60,336 nucleotides of DNA from an uncultured Akkermansia sp. (GCA_947626635.1 CANQSY010000002.1:1-60336); one strand, 5' to 3'. Shown: positions 51,264 to 60,234, numbered from the stretch's first letter. The notes: generated from the sequence alone by a model not told the origin. Program-made: numbers and translations.

Positions 51264-52322
51264 ATGAAATCCTACGAGAAAGAGCAGATACATCGGATGA
51301 TGCAAGCCCTGCAGCAAGCCGGGTATGGGAAGGGAACAACGAGTCCTAATCCGCCTGTGGGAGCTGTTCTTTACCATGGAGATGAAATTATTGGTGCAGG
51401 ATACCACGAAAAAGCAGGAGAGGACCATGCAGAAATCCGTGCACTGGAAGATGCCAGGAAAAGGGGCAATGGTGAGCTCATCAAGGGTGCGGAATTGTAC
51501 GTCACTCTTGAGCCATGCTCCAGTTATGGGAAGACACCTCCATGTACCGATTCTATTATTGCCTCAGGCATTAAAAAGGTGATTTATGCGGTTGTTGATC
51601 CGAATCCGAGGCACAGAGGGCACGCAGATGAAGTTTTGCGCGCGGCAGGGATACAAGTGCAGGGAGGGATTGGGAAAGAAGCTTGTGAGGCATTTTTGAG
51701 GCCTTGGATGCATAGTATGGCGACAGGAAGGCCATGGGTCATAGCGAAGGTAGCGAGCACGTTGGATGGGAGAATCATGCGTAGCAAGGGGCGACGGTCC
51801 ATAAGCGGGGACGAGGCAAAAGTCTTTGTTCATAATTTGAGAGCGGAAAGCGATGCTCTATTGGTGGGAGGTCGTACAGCTCGGATAGATGATCCGGCGC
51901 TTACGGTGCGGTACGCAAGCCGATTTTTATCGCCGCGTAAAGAACAACCATGGCGCATTGTGATGACGCACAGCCGGGACAGTCTGCCGGAAGATTTGAA
52001 GATATTTACAGATGAATATGCTTATCGTACCATCGTGTATGAGAATGTCCTTGATATAGGCGGTATGCTAGAAGAACTGTATAAGGAACGTGGTGTGGTG
52101 CAGCTGATGTTGGAGTGTGGCGGAAATTTACTACGCCAATTTATTATGGCAGGTTGTATCAATGAGTGGATACAGATCATTGCGCCTATCATCAGCGGCG
52201 GAAATGAATATGTTTTACCGGGTGAATATTTGGATTCTGAGCAACGTATTATTTCACCGGAAATCATCCACTGTGGCAATGATTGCGTCATTCGCGGCCT
52301 CGTGCATTCCTCACATAGTTGA
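51264..52322 (+). CDS. ribD: Bifunctional pyrimidine deaminase/reductase RibD
   Basis: 352 residues. N-terminal deaminase domain (1-145) with zinc site His55-Ala-Glu57 in HAEIRAL and Cys85/Cys94 in EPCSSYGKTPPC; C-terminal reductase domain (about 150-350) with WVIAKVASTLDGRI, SDALLVGGRTARIDDPALTVR and LECGGNLLRQF. It performs two riboflavin steps, on diaminohydroxyribosylaminopyrimidine phosphate and the resulting uracil. No other rib gene and no FMN riboswitch are visible upstream. The end overlaps the end of mfd by 12 bases on the opposite strand. Confidence 0.95.
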   Translation: MKSYEKEQIHRMMQALQQAGYGKGTTSPNPPVGAVLYHGDEIIGAGYHEKAGEDHAEIRALEDARKRGNGELIKGAELYVTLEPCSSYGKTPPCTDSIIASGIKKVIYAVVDPNPRHRGHADEVLRAAGIQVQGGIGKEACEAFLRPWMHSMATGRPWVIAKVASTLDGRIMRSKGRRSISGDEAKVFVHNLRAESDALLVGGRTARIDDPALTVRYASRFLSPRKEQPWRIVMTHSRDSLPEDLKIFTDEYAYRTIVYENVLDIGGMLEELYKERGVVQLMLECGGNLLRQFIMAGCINEWIQIIAPIISGGNEYVLPGEYLDSEQRIISPEIIHCGNDCVIRGLVHSSHS

Positions 52323-55300
52323 CAGCATGTGTGCTACCTCCGTAAGTTTTTCTTCCGGCGTAGTCTTTTTTAATTGAGGAAATCGGTGAGACAACAGGAT
52401 ATAATCATTGTTGCGCATCAACATCAACTTCTGTCCCCGCACTTCCACCGTAGAAATTTGATGGGCCGTCGCTTGAATCTTAATTCGTTGCAATAGGAGT
52501 AAATGTCGAACTTCCGGAGGGACGGGTCCATAGCGATCTGTCCACTGACGCGAAAGCTCATCGACAGTTTTCAATGTATTCGCCTGTGCCAGGGATGTAT
52601 AACATTCCATGCGGCCGCGCGTTGATGGCACATACGTCGAGGGGACAAAGGCGCCAATGCACTGTGTATTTTCCGCCTGCATGGGAAAAAGGGATTCGCT
52701 GAGACACAAAAAATCAAGTTTTACTTGAGCATCGGCACGTTTCTGCGGGGTTATGCCGCGAAGTGAATCGATGCTCTGCCGTAAAAGCTGGCAATAGAGT
52801 TCAAAACCAATGGCTGCTATATGACCGCTTTGCTGGGTACCTAGAAGATTTCCCGCACCGCGTATTTCCAAGTCCCTCATGGCAATTTTGAAACCGCTTC
52901 CCAACTCTGTGTATTGTCGGATGGCAGACACGCGCCGCCGCGCGTCACCTGTACAAATGGCTTCTTCCGGCAAAAGGAGGTAAGCGTAGGCACGTTGGTT
53001 GCTTCGACCGACGCGTCCCCGGAGTTGGTAGAGGTCAGCCAGACCGAAGCAATCTGCGCGGTTAATAATAATGGTGTTGGCGTTGGGAATATCAATACCG
53101 CTTTCAATAATGGTTGTGGAAAGTAAGATATCTATTTTTCCTTCCACAAAATTACGCATGATATTTTCCAGATCATTTTTATCCATTTGACCATGGGCAA
53201 CGGCAATGCGTGCAGCAGGTGCGAGTTTTTTCAAAATCTTCGCCATGCTTTCGATTTCTTGGACGCGGTTATGCAGGAAAAAAACTTGACCTTTTCGCAG
53301 CAATTCGTGAGAAATAGCTTGCTTGATGATATCCTCATTGTAAGGACATACTACTGTCTGCACAGGCAAGCGGTTAGGCGGCGGCGTGTCAATCGTGCTC
53401 ATATCCCGCGCTCCCATGAGCGCCACATAGAGAGTACGCGGTATAGGAGTGGCAGAGAGAGTAAGCATATCTACCATGTGAAACGAACGCTTGAACTGCT
53501 CCTTGTGGCGAACACCAAAGCGTTGCTCCTCATCAATAACCGCGAGACCGAGATTGTGAAAGAATACGTCTTTTGAAAGTAAACGATGCGTCCCGATCAC
53601 AATATCGACATCCCCGCTTTGAAGGCCGGATATAATGTCCTTAACATTTTTTTTCGGCGTGAAACGACTGAGCATTTCAATGCGTATGGGGTACTCGCTC
53701 ATGCGCTCACGAAACGTGTGATAATGCTGATTAGCCAGAACGGTCGTAGGAGCAAGAATAGCCGCCTGTCTGCCACTGGTCACGCATTTGAAGGCAGCAC
53801 GCAGGGCCACCTCCGTTTTTCCGAACCCGACATCGCCACAGATAAGACGATCCATCGGACGGGAGGATTCCATGTCCTGTTTCGTAGCTCGTATGGCTGC
53901 GAGTTGGTCGGGTGTTTCGCGAAAAGGGAAGGAGGCTTCAAATTGCCACATCCACGACGAGTCCGGAGGGTGTGGTTCGGCCTTATTGCTCTCGCGTTCA
54001 GCTTGTACTTCCAGTAATTGGGCTGCATAATCCGCTACGGCCATTTCTGCTGCCCGGCAGGCTCTCTGCCAACGAGAGTCCCCGAGCTTGTTGAGTTCCG
54101 GCATTTTGGAACCCAGTCCTACGTACTTGGAAACGAGATGGGCTTGGCTGAGCGGTATGCGCAAAAGAACACCGCCAGCATACTGTATGTGAAGCTCCTC
54201 CTCACCCGTTTCTTCATGTCGCACAATACCGATAAACGACCCGACTCCATGAGCGGCGTGCACGACAAGGTCGCCCGGTTGAATTTCATGAAGCGAAGTT
54301 TGAATTTGTGCAGCTCGGATACGGCTTTCACGGGAATTACCGCGATGAGTGCGCGCAGTGATATGACGACCGAAGATTTCTGCCGCACTGAGGACAGCAA
54401 GCTTCGCCGAGGGCACGGTAAAACCAAAGGGTAGGGCCCCTATTTGCGCGTGGACAGCGTCCCAAACGGGATCCTCGCCACATATTTCTTCAAAACGCTT
54501 CTGCTCACTTTCATGAGCAAAATACATCACAATCCTCCATTTTTCTCTACGCCGTTTTTCAAGCGAATTTCGAGCATACCGTCGTCGCGCCTCCTGCATC
54601 ACGAAGTCACCGGTGTCGAAGGAGCCCAATGGCGTCGGGTAGATAGAGAGCGCATCGTGATCCGTTAAGCTATCAATCGAGACGGAGGACCCATCGGCAT
54701 CCGGTTGAGTCTCATAGACGAGTACATCGCCCGGGACGCCGCAGCCCGGTAAGCTGAGGATGCAGTCGGACTCGGCAATCAGGTCGCTTAGAAGTGCATT
54801 GTCCGGCGGTTCCTTGAGCAGCACATCAACACTCGCCAACTTGAGGAAGGATAGTTGCGAATCGACATCAAACGCGCGGATACTCTCGATTTCTTCTCCG
54901 AAATACTCGATACGCAATGGCCAAGCCGTTTGCAGAGGATAGACATCTAAAATGCCGCCACGCCTACTCCACTGGTTACGAGCCGTCACCTGTTCGACCC
55001 GTTCAAAACCGCAATGGGTAAGACACGTTGCAAGGATATCCGGGCCATAATTGTTCATTCCGCAGCTCAGATGAAGGGTGCCTTCCTCATTTTTCTCAAA
55101 GCGGGGCACTTCCTGCTGCAAACCTGCCGTCGTTACAATCACGATACGGCAATCGTGAACGCTGCGCGTGAGTCGGTAAATGGCTTCCAAGCGCTCGGCT
55201 GTGCTATCAGGATCCGTAACGCTGCGTTTGATGTGCCACTCTTGTTCGGGCACCATCACGCTCGGCAATTTGCTCCATATTGAAAATTCTGCCGCTATCC

Positions 55301-55487
55301 GTTCCTGCACGGGAAGTGAATCAGCTACGACCCATACGCGTCTATTCTCTCCTACCGCATCGGCCACCATCGCCGTCACAAATGAATACGCCGCTTCGCA
55401 GACAGCAGGAAAGACGACAGGAGCCTCTCTGGTCCCTGCATGCCGCAGCTTCCCCAACTCCCTCGCAAATGCCGGGGAGTTTGCCAC
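52311..55487 (-). CDS. mfd: Transcription-repair coupling factor
   Basis: 1058 residues if translation starts at the GTG at 55487; the position expected from the promoter (seven bases after the -10) is an ATA at 55511, which would give 1066 residues. The open frame continues to 55886, but that part lies upstream of the promoter and is not expected to be expressed. Mfd domains are clear: UvrB-like N-terminus, RNA-polymerase-interacting domain (HAAHGVGSFIGI), helicase motifs GDVGFGKTEVALRAAF, the DEEQRFG box, TATPIPRTL, and QLRGRVGRS in the translocase part, and the C-terminal TRCF domain. It removes stalled polymerase and recruits UvrA. Confidence 0.93.
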   Translation of the reverse strand: MANSPAFARELGKLRHAGTREAPVVFPAVCEAAYSFVTAMVADAVGENRRVWVVADSLPVQERIAAEFSIWSKLPSVMVPEQEWHIKRSVTDPDSTAERLEAIYRLTRSVHDCRIVIVTTAGLQQEVPRFEKNEEGTLHLSCGMNNYGPDILATCLTHCGFERVEQVTARNQWSRRGGILDVYPLQTAWPLRIEYFGEEIESIRAFDVDSQLSFLKLASVDVLLKEPPDNALLSDLIAESDCILSLPGCGVPGDVLVYETQPDADGSSVSIDSLTDHDALSIYPTPLGSFDTGDFVMQEARRRYARNSLEKRRREKWRIVMYFAHESEQKRFEEICGEDPVWDAVHAQIGALPFGFTVPSAKLAVLSAAEIFGRHITARTHRGNSRESRIRAAQIQTSLHEIQPGDLVVHAAHGVGSFIGIVRHEETGEEELHIQYAGGVLLRIPLSQAHLVSKYVGLGSKMPELNKLGDSRWQRACRAAEMAVADYAAQLLEVQAERESNKAEPHPPDSSWMWQFEASFPFRETPDQLAAIRATKQDMESSRPMDRLICGDVGFGKTEVALRAAFKCVTSGRQAAILAPTTVLANQHYHTFRERMSEYPIRIEMLSRFTPKKNVKDIISGLQSGDVDIVIGTHRLLSKDVFFHNLGLAVIDEEQRFGVRHKEQFKRSFHMVDMLTLSATPIPRTLYVALMGARDMSTIDTPPPNRLPVQTVVCPYNEDIIKQAISHELLRKGQVFFLHNRVQEIESMAKILKKLAPAARIAVAHGQMDKNDLENIMRNFVEGKIDILLSTTIIESGIDIPNANTIIINRADCFGLADLYQLRGRVGRSNQRAYAYLLLPEEAICTGDARRRVSAIRQYTELGSGFKIAMRDLEIRGAGNLLGTQQSGHIAAIGFELYCQLLRQSIDSLRGITPQKRADAQVKLDFLCLSESLFPMQAENTQCIGAFVPSTYVPSTRGRMECYTSLAQANTLKTVDELSRQWTDRYGPVPPEVRHLLLLQRIKIQATAHQISTVEVRGQKLMLMRNNDYILLSHRFPQLKKTTPEEKLTEVAHMLSTM

Positions 55488-55518
55488 AAGCTCTGTGAGC
55501 GCTTTCGCTATGACACAC

Positions 55519-55547
55519 AGTGTACCACGTTCCGCCCTGTTAGACAA
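55519..55547 (-). promoter_or_regulatory. Promoter of mfd
   Basis: On the minus strand: TTGTCT (55542-55547), 17-bp spacer ending in TGG, TACACT (55519-55524). The codon at leaderless distance is ATA (55511-55509). Confidence 0.6.
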
Positions 55548-55639
55548 GCAGGACGTGAAAATTACTCTTTCGAGGGGTGGCAGGGCATCAAACTCATCCG
55601 CTTTGGATGAGATACTTTGATCCGAAACGGAATGATGAA

Positions 55640-55669
55640 TTCGACAAGGAGTGCAAAATGTGATAAAAT
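55640..55669 (+). promoter_or_regulatory. Leaderless-type promoter of the Sel1 gene
   Basis: TTCGAC (55640-55645), 18-bp spacer, TAAAAT (55664-55669), seven bases, GTG at 55677. Confidence 0.55.
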
Positions 55670-55676
55670 AACGGAG

Positions 55677-56669
55677 GTGAAGAAGTATCCGAAAGCTGTC
55701 GTCTTCATGCTTGCGCTGACTGTGTTGATGGTCGGGTCGGACGTGACGTATGCTGTGGGTCACATCGCTAGTGAGGAGGATGTGGAGAGTTTGTACGCGC
55801 ATGCCTGTACAATGCTGGAGGACCACACAATACGGGACGTAAGCGCTGTACCAAAAATGTTGGAGGAATGCGCGGAAGTAGGACATGTACCATCTCGACT
55901 CATGCTGCTGGATGTCTATGAAGGCAAGCGCAAGGGGATTGCGCCTGCCCCGGAAAAGGCGTTTGAGCTGGCGAAGAAGATGAGTGAAGAAACGTCGGTG
56001 GTGGGGGAATCGATTGAAAAATCAGCCGAGCAGGCTGCCGGACGGAGTGAAGCCATGTACCGCTTGGCGCTCTACTACGAGAAGGGTTTAGGCTGTAAAG
56101 CTTCCCCAAAAGAGGCGTTCCGCATCATGCGTAAAGCCGCTTCAACGGGACTTCCCAAGGCTCGTGTGGAACTCGCACGCTACTTGATCAATGGTACAGG
56201 TCATGAGGCGGACTACCGCCAGGCGCGCGCCCTTTTGCGCAAAATTGCCGAGTCTGTGCCCGAGACTCCGAACACGTTCTTTTACCTCGGTTACATGTAC
56301 ATGAATGGGTATGGAATGCATGCTCCCAACCTTCGTATGGCTCGCAGTCTCTACGAACTTGGGCAACGAGTGAATGATGCAAAAGCGATCAATAATCTGG
56401 CTGCCATGTATGAACGAGGTGTCGGTGCACCGCGCGACTTTAGCAAGGCTCTTAGCCTCTACAAACGCGCAGCTTCACTTGGGTGTAAGGACGCTTCTGC
56501 TAATATGCAACGACTCGCCTACAAAGCAACCGTGCGTCCGGATGACACATGGAGGCAACGCATCGGACGCGCCGGGTTGCGGGTGGTCTACGTTCTGCCG
56601 GTGAGTAAAAGAATGCGCAGGTGGTTGGAGATTCCCCTGCGGCACATGGAAACCCCTACCGAGTCATGA
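55677..56669 (+). CDS. Secreted Sel1-repeat protein
   Basis: 330 residues from the GTG at 55677, chosen by promoter spacing; earlier ATGs at 55632 and upstream lie before the -10 box. The signal peptide is VKKYPKAVVFMLALTVLMVGSDVTYA. At least four Sel1-like repeats fill the middle (about 120-280), each with the form LALYYEKGLGCKASPKEAF or LGYMYMNGYG and ending AARSLYELG or KRAASLG. Sel1 proteins scaffold protein complexes, often in the periplasm. Its end overlaps queG by 4 bases (ATGA), so they are coupled. Confidence 0.78.
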   Translation: MKKYPKAVVFMLALTVLMVGSDVTYAVGHIASEEDVESLYAHACTMLEDHTIRDVSAVPKMLEECAEVGHVPSRLMLLDVYEGKRKGIAPAPEKAFELAKKMSEETSVVGESIEKSAEQAAGRSEAMYRLALYYEKGLGCKASPKEAFRIMRKAASTGLPKARVELARYLINGTGHEADYRQARALLRKIAESVPETPNTFFYLGYMYMNGYGMHAPNLRMARSLYELGQRVNDAKAINNLAAMYERGVGAPRDFSKALSLYKRAASLGCKDASANMQRLAYKATVRPDDTWRQRIGRAGLRVVYVLPVSKRMRRWLEIPLRHMETPTES

Positions 56670-57580
56670 AGAAGGCGCGTCAAGCTGTCGAATATGCAGC
56701 GAAGCTGCTTGGGTTCTCTGGCGTAGGGGTGACATCTGCCTCGACTGAGCAGGGGGATACCTTGCGACGCTGGGTCCGGGAAGGCTGTCACGCAGACATG
56801 ATATGGATGGAGCGACATTTGACGGTTCGTGAAAATCCGCAACTCCTTCTTCCCGGCGTCCGGAGCATCATCATGCTCACTTATGAGTATCCGCGGATTG
56901 ATTCGCGCAGCGTGGCAGGCTCGATAGCCCGCTATGCCCAGGGTGAGGATTACCATAAGCTTCTTGCACCTAAACTTGCGGATCTCGACGAGACCCTATC
57001 CTTTTATGGAGGTGTTCAGCGGTGCTTTACGGATAGCGGACCTGTGAGCGAAAGGTTTTTTGCGGCGTGTGCCGGGATAGGCTGGATCGGGAGAAATGGA
57101 CTACTCGTCCGCCGCCGGGGAGGCTCCTACTGTTTTCTCGCCAGCATTTTGACCACTTTGGATTTGCCGACAGATGAACCGATGGCCAACCATTGTGGAA
57201 ACTGCCACCGCTGCGAGGATGCTTGTCCTACGGGTGCCTTGAGAGACGGATCTTGTGATGCTCGACTATGCTTGGCATACTGGACGATTGAGGCCGGGGA
57301 GGGAGCTGATATGCCGCCGGAGGTGCGTGCGGTCCAGGGTGAGCACATGTATGGTTGTGATGCTTGCCAAGAGGTTTGTCCGTGGAACAGGCGTGCGGGA
57401 GATATGCGGGTGGATGCTCATTTGTTGATGCCGGCTCGCCTCGCCAAGACCTCACCCAAGGAGCTTGCGACCATGTCGGAGGCGGAATGGCAGGACATCT
57501 TCGCCCAATCGCCTGTTCGTCGAACCGGTTCCGTGCATCTCCGTAAAAATATCCGCTCCATGTCCGTTTCTCCTTCATAA
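56666..57580 (+). CDS. queG: Epoxyqueuosine reductase QueG
   Basis: 304 residues from the ATG at 56666. It reduces epoxyqueuosine in tRNA to queuosine, using cobalamin and two 4Fe-4S clusters. The clusters are marked by CGNCHRCEDACPTGAL and CDACQEVCPWN. Upstream, SERFFAACAGIGWIGRNGLLV is a conserved block. The C-terminal HEAT-like extension of longer QueG proteins is absent, so this is the short form. It is coupled to the Sel1 gene and 21 bases before the peptidase gene. Confidence 0.93.
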   Translation: MKKARQAVEYAAKLLGFSGVGVTSASTEQGDTLRRWVREGCHADMIWMERHLTVRENPQLLLPGVRSIIMLTYEYPRIDSRSVAGSIARYAQGEDYHKLLAPKLADLDETLSFYGGVQRCFTDSGPVSERFFAACAGIGWIGRNGLLVRRRGGSYCFLASILTTLDLPTDEPMANHCGNCHRCEDACPTGALRDGSCDARLCLAYWTIEAGEGADMPPEVRAVQGEHMYGCDACQEVCPWNRRAGDMRVDAHLLMPARLAKTSPKELATMSEAEWQDIFAQSPVRRTGSVHLRKNIRSMSVSPS

Positions 57581-57601
57581 TTCACTCGATTCATCTCTAC
57601 C

Positions 57602-58372
57602 ATGACGATACTTCACTTTATCCCACTGGCGCAGGACTACTTCATCCCTCATTCCATGGGCTATGGCTCCATGGATGGTTCCTACGCCCTAGGTTTCATT
57701 CTCCTCATTGTGGCGGGTCTTGTCGGCATGATCGTCCAATCCCGCATGCAGGCGCGTATGCAGGAATACTCCGCTGCGCCTGCCGCCAAGACCGGCGCTC
57801 AAATTGCACGCGAAATGTTGGATGCGCACGGCCTTATGGACGTGCAGATCACCCACGTAAGCGGTAAGCTGACGGATCATTACAACCCCATGGATCGCAC
57901 CGTTAACCTGTCTGATATGGTATATTCTCAGGCCACCGTAGCTGCCAATGCCGTGGCGGCTCATGAATGTGGCCATGCTGTACAGCATGCAAAGGCGTAT
58001 CCTTGGCTTGGCTTGCGTTCGCGCATGGTGCCGGTGGTTCAAATCGGCACGCGGCTCGGCCAGATCGTGCTGATGGTCGGGCTTGTATTGGCTGCCGCCG
58101 GCAGTGGTGTTACCATCGCTTGGATAGGTCTGGCGCTCTTTGCGACGTCTACCCTCTTTACTCTTGTCACTCTCCCGGTAGAATTTGATGCCTCGCGTCG
58201 TGCGCTCGCCTGGCTCGAGAATTCCGGCACGACTTCCCGAGAGATGCAAGGCCAGGCGCGCACGGCATTGCGCTGGGCGGCGATGACCTATGTGGCCGCT
58301 GCTTTATCGTCCATTGCGATGCTGTTATACTACGCATTGCGTTTGCTGGCGGCGGGTTCGCGGCGGCGGTGA
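57602..58372 (+). CDS. Zinc metallopeptidase, YugP-type
   Basis: 256 residues. The zinc motif HECGHAVQHA (about residues 121-130) lies in a domain typical of the YugP/Zn_peptidase_2 family; further blocks are VNLSDMVYSQATVAANAVAAHECGH and LPVEFDASRRALAWL. Hydrophobic segments at about 20-40, 155-175, 180-200 and 230-250 anchor it in the membrane. The family is related to HtpX; substrates are unknown. No clear ribosome binding site; likely co-transcribed after queG. Confidence 0.88.
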   Translation: MTILHFIPLAQDYFIPHSMGYGSMDGSYALGFILLIVAGLVGMIVQSRMQARMQEYSAAPAAKTGAQIAREMLDAHGLMDVQITHVSGKLTDHYNPMDRTVNLSDMVYSQATVAANAVAAHECGHAVQHAKAYPWLGLRSRMVPVVQIGTRLGQIVLMVGLVLAAAGSGVTIAWIGLALFATSTLFTLVTLPVEFDASRRALAWLENSGTTSREMQGQARTALRWAAMTYVAAALSSIAMLLYYALRLLAAGSRRR

Positions 58373-58410
58373 TTAACGCCGGGAAAAATATAGTAGGACA
58401 CAAAAACGAC

Positions 58411-58439
58411 TTCACACCTGTGCATAAATACGCCATGAT
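58411..58439 (+). promoter_or_regulatory. Leaderless-type promoter of the thioredoxin-like lipoprotein
   Basis: TTCACA (58411-58416), 17-bp spacer, CATGAT (58434-58439), seven bases, ATG at 58447. It lies in a 74-base gap and favours this ATG over the one at 58435. Confidence 0.5.
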
Positions 58440-58446
58440 ACGGGAT

Positions 58447-59040
58447 ATGCGGGTTGGCGCTCTCTTGCTGGGTTTTTCTTCGGTTGCCTTTTTCCTCATC
58501 GCTTGTAACGACGACGAGGAAGGAGAAACAGCGCCTCAAAATGTGCCCCCCGTCATTTCGCGTCCGGCTCCCCAACCGGAGCGGGAAGCACTCGCCGTGC
58601 GCGCCAACTCTGCCGCAGCTCCCGAGTCCCTGCCCATCGGCCCACGATTTGAACTCTACAGTATGTACGCGGGGCAGGACATCAAGCAAGTGACCGGCGT
58701 GAGCGGGCGTACACTTTGGCTCTGTTTTACGGCGCCTTGGTGTTCTCATAGCAAGGATATGATACGCGAGCTCAAGCTCATGGCTCACGAGGAAAAGGGC
58801 AGCGTGCAGGTCGTGGAGCTCAATGCAGATGAGTATCCTGCCATAGCAGAGCAATTCGGCATCACGAAGGTGCCGACCACCATCCTTTACACGGAGGGAA
58901 TCAAGCTGCGCACCATTGAGGGTGCCTATAATGCCACAAGTCTTCGACGATACCTGCATAAAGTATTGTCTCGCGATGAAGAGACGCCTCCTTCCCAGAG
59001 TTCTGCCTCACCCGACCTCAATCCATCAACTTCTCATTAA
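58447..59040 (+). CDS. Thioredoxin-like lipoprotein with a CxxS motif
   Basis: 197 residues from the ATG at 58447. A lipobox LIAC puts the lipid on cysteine 20. After a Pro/Glu-rich linker a thioredoxin fold begins: LWLCFTAPWCSHSKDMI (about 90-106) and VVELNADEYPAIAEQFGITKVPTTILYTEG (about 118-147, with the cis-Pro). The active site is WCSHSK, so the second redox cysteine is Ser. Such CxxS forms cannot catalyse full disulfide exchange by the usual mechanism and may act as isomerase or binding proteins. A short Ser/Pro tail follows. Upstream of trpS by seven bases. Confidence 0.8.
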   Translation: MRVGALLLGFSSVAFFLIACNDDEEGETAPQNVPPVISRPAPQPEREALAVRANSAAAPESLPIGPRFELYSMYAGQDIKQVTGVSGRTLWLCFTAPWCSHSKDMIRELKLMAHEEKGSVQVVELNADEYPAIAEQFGITKVPTTILYTEGIKLRTIEGAYNATSLRRYLHKVLSRDEETPPSQSSASPDLNPSTSH

Positions 59041-59047
59041 TTCTACC

Positions 59048-60016
59048 ATGCGCTTTCTTACCGGTCTCCAACCAAGCGGTCAACTCCATATCGGTAATTA
59101 CTTCGGAGCAATCCTTCCCGCTGTTCAGCTTCAGCACAAGGGAGAAGCCTTTTACTTCATCGCTAATTACCACGCGATGACAACGATGTCCTCTCCTGAT
59201 GAGTTGCGTGCCAACACCCGATCGCTCGCTGTGGATTTCCTTGCCTGCGGCTTGGATCCGCAAAAGGCAGTTTTTTTTGCGCAATCCTCCGTACCGGAGG
59301 TGAATGAACTTGCGTGGATACTTTCTACGGTGTGTCCGATGGGTTTGCTGGAGCGCTGCCACTCCTATAAAGAAAAAATGGCGCGAGGCATTGCTGCCAC
59401 ACATGCGCTTTTTGCCTATCCTGTCCTCATGGCTGCCGACATTTTGCTTTACGACTCAGATGCCGTACCTGTCGGCAAAGATCAAAAGCAGCATTTAGAG
59501 GTTACGCGTGACCTTGCAGGCAAGATGAATGATGCCTTCGGACCGGATCTCTTTAAGCTTCCGGAGCCTATCATCAGTGAATCGACCGCTGTCGTTCCCG
59601 GTCTGGACGGTCAGAAGATGAGCAAGAGTTATGGCAATGCTCTCCCCATCTTTGGTGAGGAAAAAGAGGTGCGTAAACTCATCAATAAGAAAATCATCAC
59701 GGACGCCACACCGCTGGAAGATCCCAAACCAACCGAAAATTCCATCATTCTCACGCTTTACAAGCTCTTTGCCTCCCAGCAGCAGTTTGATACCATGGTC
59801 GAGCAACATCAAGCCGGCGGTTTCGGTTACGGACAATTCAAGAAAGACCTTTTTGAAGCATACTGGGAGTACTTTCGATCGGCTCGTGAAAAACGAGCAT
59901 GGATTCTCGCCCATCCGGAATACGTCGATGATGTTTTGACCACAGGAGCCCACCGCGCGCGCGAGGAGGCCGCTAAGACTCTCTCCCGGGTGCGCCGTGC
60001 TGTCGGTCTCATCTGA
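59048..60016 (+). CDS. trpS: Tryptophanyl-tRNA synthetase
   Basis: 322 residues from the ATG at 59048. Class I motifs HIGN (residues 14-17 in GQLHIGNYFGA) and KMSKS (about 189-193 in GQKMSKSYGN) are both clear, with VGKDQKQHLEVTRDLA in between. It charges tRNA-Trp and contains the normal 320-residue bacterial layout. It follows the thioredoxin lipoprotein gene by seven bases and probably shares its transcript. Confidence 0.96.
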   Translation: MRFLTGLQPSGQLHIGNYFGAILPAVQLQHKGEAFYFIANYHAMTTMSSPDELRANTRSLAVDFLACGLDPQKAVFFAQSSVPEVNELAWILSTVCPMGLLERCHSYKEKMARGIAATHALFAYPVLMAADILLYDSDAVPVGKDQKQHLEVTRDLAGKMNDAFGPDLFKLPEPIISESTAVVPGLDGQKMSKSYGNALPIFGEEKEVRKLINKKIITDATPLEDPKPTENSIILTLYKLFASQQQFDTMVEQHQAGGFGYGQFKKDLFEAYWEYFRSAREKRAWILAHPEYVDDVLTTGAHRAREEAAKTLSRVRRAVGLI

Positions 60017-60073
60017 ACCATCTAACTCGTCAGCCTCAAGGCGGAGAGTCGGGTGCAAGGAACACGACGGATA

Positions 60074-60106
60074 GAAAAAAGCGGCCCTCCCTGTCGGGAG
60101 AGCCGC
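60074..60106 (-). terminator. Intrinsic terminator after tRNA-Gly
   Basis: On the minus strand a hairpin GCGGC-T-CTCCC...GGGAG-G-GCCGC (60081-60106) is followed by six T residues (60075-60080). Confidence 0.85.
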
Positions 60107-60111
60107 GGAAA

Positions 60112-60182
60112 TACGGGTGGCGGGAATCGAACCCGCGTTACATGCTTGGGAAGCACGTGTCCTGCCATTGAACGACACCCGC
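60112..60182 (-). tRNA. tRNA-Gly, anticodon CCC
   Basis: The 71-base cloverleaf has acceptor GCGGGTG paired with CACCCGT (the last pair is G-U), D-arm, anticodon stem CGTGC/GCATG with loop TTCCCAA (anticodon CCC), and T-arm GCGGG-TTCGATT-CCCGC. The discriminator is A. CCA is not encoded, so it must be added enzymatically. It decodes GGG. It converges with trpS. Confidence 0.93.
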
Positions 60183-60205
60183 GTTTTATGGGGAGGACGA
60201 AGCGC

Positions 60206-60234
60206 AGTCTATAATACCGACGTCGGGATGTCAA
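60206..60234 (-). promoter_or_regulatory. Promoter of tRNA-Gly
   Basis: On the minus strand: TTGACA (60229-60234), 17-bp spacer, TAGACT (60206-60211). The start point lies about 17 bases before the mature 5' end. Confidence 0.65.
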
